Positions 6,583-13,647 of a DNA stretch of 22,947 nt are shown one piece after another; the first letter of the stretch is position 1, and each line of letters opens with the position of its first letter. The notes beneath the pieces are model-generated. The model saw only the letters and a program-made list of their open reading frames with translations. It was not told where the DNA came from and did no database searches. This stretch comes from Gammaproteobacteria bacterium UBA1119 (GTDB taxonomy: Bacteria; Pseudomonadota; Gammaproteobacteria; Pseudomonadales; Azotimanducaceae), in NCBI GenBank assembly GCA_002313255.1, contig DCBA01000036.1:1-22947 (forward strand). The letters are read 5' to 3'. A program made the position numbers and the translations under genes.

Positions 6583-7446
6583 GTGCGAGCTTTCATCTCA
6601 GGCGTTACGTGCGCCATTTTCATTTTCACTGCAGGCCATGCGTTCACTAACGATTACAAAGCGCCCCGGTTAGCGGGTTCTGACCAACCAGACATCAATG
6701 GCATCTGGCAAGCGCTTAACGCGGCCAACTACGATATTGAACGGCATATGGCGCGTCCGGCGATGGCCCTTAGAGAAGGGCCGCACGGCCCGGTTCCAGC
6801 CGTCGATGTTGTGAAGCTAGGTGCCGTGGGAGTGGTTCCGGGGGGCATGGGGATATTGGTCAATGCCGACGGTACGCCATCAGAGTCCGGAATACCGTAC
6901 AAGCCAGAAGCACTCGCAACAAAGAAAGAAAATGCAGAACAATGGCTCGAAAGAGATCCCGAAATTAAATGTTATTTGCCCGGCGTCCCGCGAGCGAACT
7001 ACATGCCCTATCCATTTCAGATCATCCAGAACAAGAACGCAGTCTTTATCGCGTACGAATACGCTGGCGCGGTTCGTGACGTTTATTTTGATAATGACAT
7101 CCCCGCACCCGTCGACTCCTGGATGGGCCAGTCCGATGGCCGCTGGGAAGGCGACACGTTGGTCATTGAAGTCACGGGGCAGCTTGATAGTTCATGGTTT
7201 GACCGCGCCGGTAACCATCATTCCAATGCGATCAAAGTGACCGAGCGCTGGACCCCAACTGGTCCAAATCATCTGCACTATGAAGCAACAATCGAAGACC
7301 CTGAAACATTCACCGAACCCTGGACCATTGCTATGCCGTTGTACCGTCGTATGGAACCCAACGCACGGCTAATGGATTTGAAATGTGTCGAGTTCGTCGA
7401 AGAATTGATGTACGGCGAATGGCGTCGATACCCACTGGACAAGTGA
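6583..7446 (+). CDS. Secreted protein of unknown function, paralog of the next gene
   Basis: From the GTG at 6583 the product is 287 aa with a clean signal peptide (MRAFISGVTCAIFIFTAGHA, then FTND). I recognise it only as a type of secreted protein found in many copies in environmental Gammaproteobacteria and Acidobacteria; function is unknown. Landmarks are PDINGIWQA near the mature N-terminus, a CYLPGVPRANYMPYPFQI block, and WMGQSDGRWEGDTLVIE, which also appears in altered form in the next gene. The last third holds a second Cys in LKCVEF. The Trp- and Asp/Gly-rich motifs suggest a beta-rich periplasmic domain. It opens a six-gene operon; its TGA is one base from the next ATG. A TTG at 6568 in frame is an alternative start. 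Confidence 0.82.
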   Translation: MRAFISGVTCAIFIFTAGHAFTNDYKAPRLAGSDQPDINGIWQALNAANYDIERHMARPAMALREGPHGPVPAVDVVKLGAVGVVPGGMGILVNADGTPSESGIPYKPEALATKKENAEQWLERDPEIKCYLPGVPRANYMPYPFQIIQNKNAVFIAYEYAGAVRDVYFDNDIPAPVDSWMGQSDGRWEGDTLVIEVTGQLDSSWFDRAGNHHSNAIKVTERWTPTGPNHLHYEATIEDPETFTEPWTIAMPLYRRMEPNARLMDLKCVEFVEELMYGEWRRYPLDK

Positions 7447-7447
7447 T

Positions 7448-8497
7448 ATGAACACCCAAGCAAACGCCCTGTTACCCATACTCTCGGCCGTGGTCATCGG
7501 CTCATTTGCGACCGCGGATATCCCGCGAACTGCCGAGGGTAAACCCGACATGAGCGGCACTTACAACGTCGGCACTTCAACATCAATGCAGCGAAATCGT
7601 ATTTTTGGCGACAACCGGTACATGACCGAAGAGCAGGCAGAACGATATGCCCGCGCAACCCAATCGATCCTGCAAGGCCAAACAGAAAGCGATCCTAACA
7701 GGGAAGCGCCACCCGAAGGCGGCGATGGCTCACCTGGCGCTGCCGGCAATGTCGGTGGATACAACGCCTTTTGGATTCCACGAGATGGCACCACATCGGT
7801 CGGCAAGATGATCCCAACATCGATCATCTACGAACCCGAAAACGGGCGTTACCCACCAAGAACTGAAAAGTCGCGGAAACGAACGGCAAGCCGATACCGA
7901 AACTATCGTCAAAACGACGGCACAGCGTGGTGGCTAGAAAACGAGGGACCCGGTCCCTACGATGACCCCGAACTACGGCCCCTTGCAGAGCGTTGCTTGC
8001 TCGGCTTTTCATCAACGTCAGGACCACCCATGCTCCCCGCGCTCTATAACAACACCAAGCGCATCGTCCAGACGCCCGATACCGTGATGATTCTCATCGA
8101 GATGAACCACGACGCCCGTATAGTCCGCATGAACGGTGAGCACGTCGCGCCGGATGTCCGAAAATGGATGGGCGATTCTGTCGGTCACTGGGAAGACGAC
8201 ACGTTGGTTGTGGACACGACCAACTTCGCTGACCGGCCCGGTCTTGGTGGCGCCACACGAAACCTTCACGTCATCGAACGCTTTAGCCGAGTGGACGAGA
8301 GCACGCTGCTTTACGACTTTACCGTAAACGATCCTACGGTATGGACGCAGCCGTGGCAGGGCCAGTATTCCTGGCCAGAAACCGAGGAACGGCTCTACGA
8401 ATACGCGTGTCACGAGGGCAACTACGCGCTCGGTAACATTCTTCGTGGCGCAAGGATTCTTGAAACCGACGCCATGACCGCACAAGGAGGAGAATAA
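7448..8497 (+). CDS. Secreted protein of unknown function, paralog of the preceding gene
   Basis: The product is 349 aa with a signal peptide ending near SFATA (residue 23) before DIPRTAEGKPDMSGTY. It shares the architecture of its upstream neighbour: an early PDMSG motif (PDING there), a Cys block RCLLGFSSTSGPP, then WMGDSVGHWEDDTLVVDTTN (WMGQSDGRWEGDTLVIE there), and a final Cys in EYACHEGNY. It is longer by an insertion rich in Gly, Pro, Asp and Glu around residues 80-165. The two therefore arose by duplication and may form a heteromer or act on related ligands; that is inference. The ATG follows the previous TGA by one base. The TAA is followed 2 bases later by the GTG of the DUF6152 gene. 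Confidence 0.85.
   Translation: MNTQANALLPILSAVVIGSFATADIPRTAEGKPDMSGTYNVGTSTSMQRNRIFGDNRYMTEEQAERYARATQSILQGQTESDPNREAPPEGGDGSPGAAGNVGGYNAFWIPRDGTTSVGKMIPTSIIYEPENGRYPPRTEKSRKRTASRYRNYRQNDGTAWWLENEGPGPYDDPELRPLAERCLLGFSSTSGPPMLPALYNNTKRIVQTPDTVMILIEMNHDARIVRMNGEHVAPDVRKWMGDSVGHWEDDTLVVDTTNFADRPGLGGATRNLHVIERFSRVDESTLLYDFTVNDPTVWTQPWQGQYSWPETEERLYEYACHEGNYALGNILRGARILETDAMTAQGGE
8484..8491 (+). promoter_or_regulatory. Strong Shine-Dalgarno AAGGAGGA for the DUF6152 gene
   Basis: AAGGAGGA lies inside the end of the preceding gene, 8 bases before the GTG at 8500. It fixes that GTG as the start and is one of the best ribosome-binding sites in the window. Confidence 0.75.
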
Positions 8498-8499
8498 AC

Positions 8500-8928
8500 G
8501 TGAAAATACCGAATCTAACCATCGCATTGATCGCAGCATTCTTGCCTTTCTCAAGCGCACAAGCACATCACGCGTTCGGGGCGGAATTCGATCCCAACCG
8601 CCCGCTCCTTATTAAGGGCGAAGTCATCAAGGTCGAGTGGGTGAATCCGCACGCGTGGATCCACGTTGCACGCGAGATGGAAGATGGGACGACCGAATCA
8701 TGGATGGTTGAAGGTGGTACACCAAACACGCTTCTACGTCGTGGGATCACGCGAGATTCGCTGAAACCCGGCATCTATCTGGTGGTCGACGGATACCAGT
8801 CGAAAGACCGTTCTAATCGCGCCAACGGCCGTAACATTACGTACGCCGATGGAACTACCCTGTTTCTGGGTTCCTCAGGGACAGGGGCGCCGCGAGACGG
8901 CGCAGATTCGCGCGATCGACCACGCTAA
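8500..8928 (+). CDS. Secreted DUF6152 family protein
   Basis: This small periplasmic protein (142 aa) matches the pattern of DUF6152: a signal peptide of about 22 residues ending SSAQA, then a mature N-terminus beginning HHAFGAEFD, and a core GEVIKVEWVNPHAWIHV. The paired histidines at the mature N-terminus and the NPHAWI motif are hallmarks of the family and would suit metal binding, but no function is established to my knowledge. The fold is probably a small beta-barrel. DUF6152 genes often stand beside the two paralogous secreted families seen just upstream, so the three probably work together. Its TAA is immediately followed by the TTG of the cytochrome gene. The C-terminal tail is polar and low-complexity. 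Confidence 0.85.
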   Translation: MKIPNLTIALIAAFLPFSSAQAHHAFGAEFDPNRPLLIKGEVIKVEWVNPHAWIHVAREMEDGTTESWMVEGGTPNTLLRRGITRDSLKPGIYLVVDGYQSKDRSNRANGRNITYADGTTLFLGSSGTGAPRDGADSRDRPR

Positions 8929-9387
8929 TTGTTAGCGCGTCAACTCCCCATCGGGCTCGTAATGTCGGCGGTGATCGGGTGTAGCGCGCCAGACACAAGT
9001 TCGATCGCCGACTATGAGACATCGCTCGATGTCGAACAACTCATGCATTACGTACTCGAACCAGCCGCCGATATCGTCTGGGACTCGGCGGGTACCATCG
9101 CAACACTCGAAGGGGTCGAAGACCTCGCACCAACCACCGACGAGGGTTGGTTCCGTGTCCAACACGCGGCCGCCGTCGTCAGCGAGTCAGGCAACCTATT
9201 ACTCATGCCGGGTCGAGCCAAGGACGACGATTGGCGCGAAATTTCGCTTGGATTGGTGTCCACCGGCAAAGAGCTAATGATGGCGGCCGAACAACAGAAC
9301 GCCGACGCCATTTTTGATTTGGGCGGTCAGTTATATAACGTGTGCGTTGCGTGCCATCAACGCTACTGGGTCGAAAACGATCAGTAG
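8929..9387 (+). CDS. Cytochrome c'-like lipoprotein
   Basis: This 152-aa protein has one heme c-binding motif at its extreme C-terminus, Cys139-Val-Ala-Cys142-His143, followed by QRYW. This matches the cytochrome c' layout, in which CxxCH sits on the last helix of a four-helix bundle. The N-terminus is hydrophobic and ends in a plausible lipobox VIGC (Cys18), so the mature protein is probably a lipid-anchored periplasmic cytochrome. Cytochromes c' bind NO or other small ligands or transfer electrons; which applies here is unknown. The start is a TTG abutting the previous stop; a later ATG at 8962 would leave too short a signal. Heme attachment would need the cytochrome c maturation system, which is not in the window. 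Confidence 0.82.
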   Translation: MLARQLPIGLVMSAVIGCSAPDTSSIADYETSLDVEQLMHYVLEPAADIVWDSAGTIATLEGVEDLAPTTDEGWFRVQHAAAVVSESGNLLLMPGRAKDDDWREISLGLVSTGKELMMAAEQQNADAIFDLGGQLYNVCVACHQRYWVENDQ

Positions 9388-10057
9388 AGCGTTTCTTGGC
9401 TTGATTGTTCTAGGCTTCGCTATTTCAGCGTCCGGACACGATCTTTCCCAAGCCAACGCCAATTACGTCCAATCGATCGAAGGTGTCGCCGCCGCAGTAT
9501 TTACCTACCTTGGCGCTAAGCACATGTTCACCGGTATTGATCACATCCTCTTTCTGACCGGGGTGATGTTTTTTCTTCGAAGCGCACGGGATGTCGCAAT
9601 TTACGCGTCGCTTTTTACGGTTGGACACAGCATCACGTTGCTTTGCGGTGTCCTTGCAAACTGGATGGTGAACGCCTCGATCGTCGATGCGATCATCGGT
9701 TTTTCGGTCGTCTATAAGGGGTTCGAGAATCTCGGCGGCATCAAACTTCTCGGCCGTTGGGCGCCCGACACCCGACTCGCGGTTTTTGTTTTCGGGCTGT
9801 TCCACGGGCTCGGGCTTGCGACCAAACTTCAAGGACTCATGTCCACTGAAAACGGCGGTCTGATCAATCTGATTTGTTTCAACGTCGGCGTCGAGTTGGG
9901 CCAACTCGCTGCGTTGGTATGCGTGATGGCAGTTCTCATCTTTTGGCGTTTCCGCCCGAGTTTCAAGCGCATGAGTTTTGTTGCCAATAGCGCATTGGTG
10001 GCCAGTGGATTTATGCTGGCCGGGTATCACTTGCTGCAATATTCGCTGTCGTCATGA
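9347..10057 (+). CDS. HupE/UreJ family membrane protein
   Basis: This polytopic inner-membrane protein of the HupE/UreJ type shows the family's motifs: GAKHMFTGIDHILFL in the first helices, FTVGHSITLL, and FGLFHGLGLATK in the middle. Characterised relatives are nickel or cobalt permeases, with histidines and an aspartate in these motifs thought to bind the metal; the substrate here is not known. About six membrane segments can be drawn. The mature N-terminus seems to begin at GHDLSQ after a hydrophobic leader. The start is uncertain: TTG at 9347 gives a leader of reasonable form (236 aa in all), TTG at 9314 overlaps the cytochrome gene more, and TTG at 9401 truncates the leader. All overlap or abut the upstream gene. 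The stop overlaps the next ATG in ATGA. Confidence 0.85.
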   Translation: MRAINATGSKTISRAFLGLIVLGFAISASGHDLSQANANYVQSIEGVAAAVFTYLGAKHMFTGIDHILFLTGVMFFLRSARDVAIYASLFTVGHSITLLCGVLANWMVNASIVDAIIGFSVVYKGFENLGGIKLLGRWAPDTRLAVFVFGLFHGLGLATKLQGLMSTENGGLINLICFNVGVELGQLAALVCVMAVLIFWRFRPSFKRMSFVANSALVASGFMLAGYHLLQYSLSS

Positions 10058-10611
10058 CCTCCAACCCCACTACCAAGTCCATTGCCATCACCACCGCCAT
10101 CTCGTTTTCCATCGCGGTCCTCGTCCTGATCGGCGCGGTTCTACCCGCAGAGTTTGGCATCGATCCGCTCGGTACCGGGAAAGCACTGGGACTCTTAGAT
10201 CTTTACGTCACCGACACAACGCACACCAGTTCAACCGCGCAAACAGATGACTACGTCACCCACGACATCGAGATTCCGTTGAGTCCATTCGAATCGATGG
10301 AGTTCAAGTACCACCTCGCGGCCGGGGCTGGCATGGTTTACAACTGGGACGCGTCGGGCGAGGTTTTGTTCGACTTTCACGGCGAAGCCGACGACGCCGA
10401 GCCGGGAGAGGCGAGTTTTTATGAGAGCGGTCGGAAGCGCCATTCTTCAGGGACATTTATTGCGCCTTTTTCCGGCAAGCACGGGTGGTTTTGGGAAAAC
10501 CGCGGCACCAAAGTCGTCTCAATACGTTTGACGTCTGCAGGACATTACGATCACGGGATCGAGTACCGCGATCGGAGTATTCAACAACATACCATCGGCG
10601 CCTCTAACTAA
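10054..10611 (+). CDS. Membrane-anchored periplasmic protein, unknown function
   Basis: The 185-aa product has a short cytoplasmic N-terminus, one membrane helix at about residues 10-30 (ITTAISFSIAVLVLIGAVL), and a periplasmic domain of about 150 residues. The domain contains aromatic and Gly-rich beta-type motifs such as YNWDASGEVLFDFHGE and FSGKHGWFWENRG, plus several His, Asp and Glu residues. Similar anchored proteins are commonly annotated only as transmembrane anchor proteins and are found beside HupE-like genes. It overlaps the HupE/UreJ stop by 4 bases (ATGA at 10054-10057), so it is translationally coupled and likely partners that permease. It closes the six-gene operon; the convergent methyltransferase ends 9 bases away. 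Confidence 0.8.
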   Translation: MTSNPTTKSIAITTAISFSIAVLVLIGAVLPAEFGIDPLGTGKALGLLDLYVTDTTHTSSTAQTDDYVTHDIEIPLSPFESMEFKYHLAAGAGMVYNWDASGEVLFDFHGEADDAEPGEASFYESGRKRHSSGTFIAPFSGKHGWFWENRGTKVVSIRLTSAGHYDHGIEYRDRSIQQHTIGASN

Positions 10612-10620
10612 CCGCGTAGG

Positions 10621-11265
10621 TCAAAGGTTTAACTCCAACGGTACGGTACCGAGGACAATCCATAGTGGATCGCCCGTCGCGGGCGACTGATCGACAAACC
10701 TAATCTCCTCAAAGCCAGCCTCGAATAGAAACGCCGACACCAATTCCATCCGTTCTCTCGGAGACAGTGAGTGGAATGCTGCGATGGCTTTAGTCGGGAA
10801 ACACCGGTGGGACATCGCAATCGCTATTTGACCCTCGGGACGCATGACCGAACGCACAGACGACAGCACTTCTACGGGTTTAACCAAGTATTGAATCGAC
10901 ACACTAATGAGCACGCGATCAAAGGAGCTAGGTGCATAGGGCAGCTCGTGATCGCGATTCAAATCGTGGACCACGTATTCTGTCAGCCTCGCGTTACCAA
11001 CCAGTTCTTCTTCGTTCATACCAAGCCCGGCCACCCGTCCTAGTGTTTGATCCTCGGGCAGGTGCGAAATCCACGAACTCATGAGATCAAGCACGTCGGC
11101 TTTCAACGGAACGAATTCCCGATAGAATTGCGTCAATGCTTCGATCGTCTCTGGATCAATATGGGCGACGAAGCGCGGAGCCAAATAAAAGTTCCCATCC
11201 GGGCTCTCGTCGGCTCGGCGGAAGTACTCTTCAGGAAATACGTTTTCGTCCATGAGCCGATTCAT
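10621..11265 (-). CDS. Class I SAM-dependent methyltransferase-like protein
   Basis: This is a 214-aa protein from the ATG at 11265 (or 210 aa from the ATG at 11253). A methyltransferase type 11-like Rossmann fold is suggested by VLDLMSSWISHLP, the GLGMNEEEL turn, VVHDLNRDHELPY (motif II/III region), and FDRVLISVSIQYLVKP followed by VMRPEGQIAIAMS (motif IV/V, the usual VLKPGG position). Motif I lacks the standard GxGxG loop and reads DLMSSW, a variant I have seen in a family of short methyltransferase-like proteins from proteobacteria and algae; SAM binding is not certain. An upstream open extension to 11355 is just antisense of the MATE gene. The start codons of the two divergent genes overlap. 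Substrate is unknown. Confidence 0.82.
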   Translation of the reverse strand: MNRLMDENVFPEEYFRRADESPDGNFYLAPRFVAHIDPETIEALTQFYREFVPLKADVLDLMSSWISHLPEDQTLGRVAGLGMNEEELVGNARLTEYVVHDLNRDHELPYAPSSFDRVLISVSIQYLVKPVEVLSSVRSVMRPEGQIAIAMSHRCFPTKAIAAFHSLSPRERMELVSAFLFEAGFEEIRFVDQSPATGDPLWIVLGTVPLELNL

Positions 11266-12601
11266 CACTGAAAGCCGGGCGCTCGTCAAGCTAGCTGCCC
11301 CCATGGCACTAACCCAGTTCTTCATCATGGGCATGGGATTTTTGGATACCGCCATGGCGGGCCGTTACTCCGCCACCGATCTCGCCGGCGTTGCGCTCGG
11401 GGGAAACATCTTATGGCCCATTTTTATGTTGACCGCCGGCATTACCATGGCGCTGACCCCTATCACGGCCCAATTGAGAGGGGCCAATCGAGTGCACGAA
11501 ATCGGTGCCTTGGTGCGACAAGGGATATGGATTGCGCTAGGCGCGTCGCTCGTCACCGTCGTTCTCGTCACGCAAGCGGGGACAGTGTTCCAATGGATGG
11601 CCATCGATCGTGACGCGATCTCCATCGCGGATCAATACCTCGACGCCGCTGCGTGGGGAATCCCGACGGTGTTCGTGTACGTCACGCTCAGATATACGTC
11701 CGAAGGCCTCGGACATACGGTCTCCCCCATGGTCATCGTCGCGTTCGCGCTCGCCGTCAACGCGTTTTTGAATTACGCGTTCATCTACGGCCGATTCGGC
11801 GCGCCTGAATTGGGCGGTGTCGGGTGCGGTTACGCCACCGCGATCGTTATGTGGTTAGAGCTATTGCTTATGACTACCCAATTATTTCGGGCGCACTTTC
11901 GTCGAACAAGAGTGACCGCTCGATTCGATCTCCCCAACATCGCCACGATTATGAATATCTTCCGTATCGGCCTCCCCATCGGTCTGTCGTCATTTATCTC
12001 GATGGCGATCTTTTCTGTCATCGGCTTTATGGTCGGTACACTAGGCGTCGTTCCGCTGGCCGCACACAGCATCGCTGGGAACATCAATTGGGCGACGTTT
12101 GTCATCCCTATGGCAATCGGGGGGGCTGCCAGCATTCGGATTGGAGTTACGGTGGGTGCGGGGGATCATGCCAGCGCTCGCGCGGTGGGCGCTACGGCAA
12201 TCAAACTCGCTCTCGGTTACGCATTATTGGTGAGTTTGCTACTGGTCTTGTTTCGGCACGACGTGGTCTCGCTCTACTCACAAGACGCCGACGTCGTGGC
12301 CATAGCAGCGACGCTCATACTCATTATTGCGGTTTATCAAATCGCTGATGCCACGCAGGGAACGGCCATCGGCTCGTTGCGCGGTTATAAAGACACGCGC
12401 GCGCCCATGATCTTTGCGCTGGTTGGTTATTGGGTCATCGCGTTACCAATCGCCACCTATTTTGGTTTCGGCGATTACGGCGTATACGGATTCTGGGCCG
12501 GAATGGCGATCGGCGCTGCACTGGTCGCATTAGCTAGCGGACTGCGACTTCGATCAACCAGCCGCAACGACAGCCGTATCAAGCAGTTTTCGGGTCTATA
12601 A
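11252..12601 (+). CDS. MATE family multidrug/toxin efflux transporter
   Basis: This is an inner-membrane antiporter of the MATE family (NorM-like), 449 aa, the usual length, with about 12 hydrophobic segments in two halves. The N-terminus ESRALVKLAAPMALTQFF leads into FLDTAMAGRYSATDLAGVALG, the typical opening of MATE proteins, and the second half restarts at FRIGLPIGLSSFISMAIFS. Members expel cationic drugs, dyes or metabolites in exchange for Na+ or H+; no substrate can be read from the sequence. The ATG lies in a CATG that also contains a start codon of the divergent methyltransferase. The nearest Shine-Dalgarno-like AGGA is 16 bases upstream, farther than usual. A later ATG at 11303 would cut the first helix. 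Confidence 0.93.
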   Translation: MSRFITESRALVKLAAPMALTQFFIMGMGFLDTAMAGRYSATDLAGVALGGNILWPIFMLTAGITMALTPITAQLRGANRVHEIGALVRQGIWIALGASLVTVVLVTQAGTVFQWMAIDRDAISIADQYLDAAAWGIPTVFVYVTLRYTSEGLGHTVSPMVIVAFALAVNAFLNYAFIYGRFGAPELGGVGCGYATAIVMWLELLLMTTQLFRAHFRRTRVTARFDLPNIATIMNIFRIGLPIGLSSFISMAIFSVIGFMVGTLGVVPLAAHSIAGNINWATFVIPMAIGGAASIRIGVTVGAGDHASARAVGATAIKLALGYALLVSLLLVLFRHDVVSLYSQDADVVAIAATLILIIAVYQIADATQGTAIGSLRGYKDTRAPMIFALVGYWVIALPIATYFGFGDYGVYGFWAGMAIGAALVALASGLRLRSTSRNDSRIKQFSGL

Positions 12602-12646
12602 CACATCGAACCGTATCCCCAACCTGCGGATCGAAAATTCCGTCGA

Positions 12647-12970
12647 CTAAGCTAAGTTCGACGCCGGAATGTGAACAATCATTCCGTCGAGACGTTCACT
12701 TATCGGCACCTGACAGGTTAGACGGCTATTGCTGCGGCGCTCCGGGACAAACTCCAAGATGTCTTTTTCGTCGGGATCCAACGGACCCGAAAGCACAAAC
12801 CAAGATTCTTCTAGGTAACAATGACACGTCGAGCAGGTACAACCACCGCCGCATTGCGCCCTGATACCCGGTACGCCGTGATCGACCGCGCAATCCATGA
12901 CGGACTCACCGTCCGTTGCTTCAAGGACCTGACGGCTGCCGTCCGGCTGCACGAATGTAATCTTTACCAC
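12647..12970 (-). CDS. Adrenodoxin-type [2Fe-2S] ferredoxin
   Basis: This small cytosolic electron carrier (107 aa) has the adrenodoxin/putidaredoxin cysteine spacing: Cys40-x5-Cys46-x2-Cys49 and Cys86, in the motifs AQCGGGCTCSTCH and RLTCQVPI. Cys44 and Cys51 are extra cysteines in the loop. Such ferredoxins pass electrons to cytochromes P450, Rieske oxygenases or Fe-S assembly; no reductase or oxygenase partner is adjacent, although several oxygenases elsewhere in the window do not need one. It starts with GTG (GTG GTA AAG) without an evident Shine-Dalgarno motif. It is convergent with the MATE gene and divergent from coaE with a 67-base gap. The 45 bases between it and the MATE stop show no convincing terminator. 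Confidence 0.92.
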   Translation of the reverse strand: MVKITFVQPDGSRQVLEATDGESVMDCAVDHGVPGIRAQCGGGCTCSTCHCYLEESWFVLSGPLDPDEKDILEFVPERRSNSRLTCQVPISERLDGMIVHIPASNLA

Positions 12971-13023
12971 GGCAGCGATGCTAGAGTGACCACGTCGAAA
13001 TAGCTATGATGCGCGGTTTGCGG

Positions 13024-13030
13024 AAGGGAG
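13024..13030 (+). promoter_or_regulatory. Shine-Dalgarno AAGGGAG deciding the TTG start of coaE
   Basis: AAGGGAG sits 7 bases before TTG at 13038. The frame's conserved P-loop begins a few residues later, so a downstream start is not possible. A TATGAT hexamer at 13005-13010 could be its -10 box, but no matching -35 was found. Confidence 0.6.
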
Positions 13031-13037
13031 TACGCGT

Positions 13038-13637
13038 TTGCGAGTCGTTGGCCTCACAGGCGGAATTGCATCCGGAAAGTCCACAGCGGCAACGCTGCTG
13101 GGCGAGCTCGGCGCACGTATAATCGATGCAGACGTTCTGGGTCACCAAGCGTACAACCCCGGCACGTCGGCATTCCAAACTGTGGTGAAAACGTTTGGTG
13201 AAGATATCGTTGCAGACAACGGCACCATCGATCGTCGCGCTCTCGGCAGCAAAGTGTTCGGTAACGGCGACGCATTAACACGTCTCACCGATATTGTCTG
13301 GCCCGAAATACGCCGATTGGCTGAGTTGGAGATCCGCAAGGTCGGCGACGAAAATCCCACTGCCGTGATCGTGTTGGAAGCGGCGGTTTTGTTCGAAGCC
13401 GGTTGGGACGACATCGCCGATGAAATCTGGGTCGTCGTCGTCGACCCTGAGGTTGCCATCGAGCGAGCCATGCGACGTGATGGCGCCGATCGGGCCGCGA
13501 TCGAAGCACGCATCAACAGTCAACTTAGTAACGACGAACGCACCGCCAAAGCGCACCTTGTTATCGACAATACCAAAGACGAAGCAACACTCGTGAGCCA
13601 AATTAATACGGCATGGAAGCAAGTCTCGAGCGGATGA
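13038..13637 (+). CDS. coaE: Dephospho-CoA kinase
   Basis: This cytosolic enzyme (199 aa, normal length) phosphorylates the 3'-hydroxyl of dephospho-CoA, the last step of coenzyme A synthesis. The N-terminus carries the P-loop GGIASGKS (8-15), followed by IDADVLGHQ (29-37), where the aspartate acts in catalysis and metal binding. The region with VLEAAVLFEAGW and VVVVDPEVAIERAMRRDG corresponds to the CoA-binding and lid segments, and HLVIDN is the conserved late motif. The TTG start is supported by a good Shine-Dalgarno motif. It heads a three-gene run with the PHP protein (10 bases downstream) and Nudix protein. In many gammaproteobacteria coaE sits beside pilD; here it does not. Confidence 0.96.
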   Translation: MRVVGLTGGIASGKSTAATLLGELGARIIDADVLGHQAYNPGTSAFQTVVKTFGEDIVADNGTIDRRALGSKVFGNGDALTRLTDIVWPEIRRLAELEIRKVGDENPTAVIVLEAAVLFEAGWDDIADEIWVVVVDPEVAIERAMRRDGADRAAIEARINSQLSNDERTAKAHLVIDNTKDEATLVSQINTAWKQVSSG

Positions 13638-13647
13638 AGGAATCAGC

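Noticed and set aside
8018..8566. Long open frame on the minus strand across the second secreted paralog and DUF6152
   Set aside because: Antisense shadow of two supported genes with signal peptides and conserved motifs; no family resemblance.
9425..10039. Long open frame on the minus strand, antisense to the HupE/UreJ gene
   Set aside because: It is a shadow of a strongly supported plus-strand gene; its translation shows no recognisable domain and it lacks a start signal.
11266..11355. N-terminal extension of the methyltransferase to 11355
   Set aside because: It overlaps MATE codons antisense, has no start signal, and the family's usual N-terminus begins near MDENVFPEEY.
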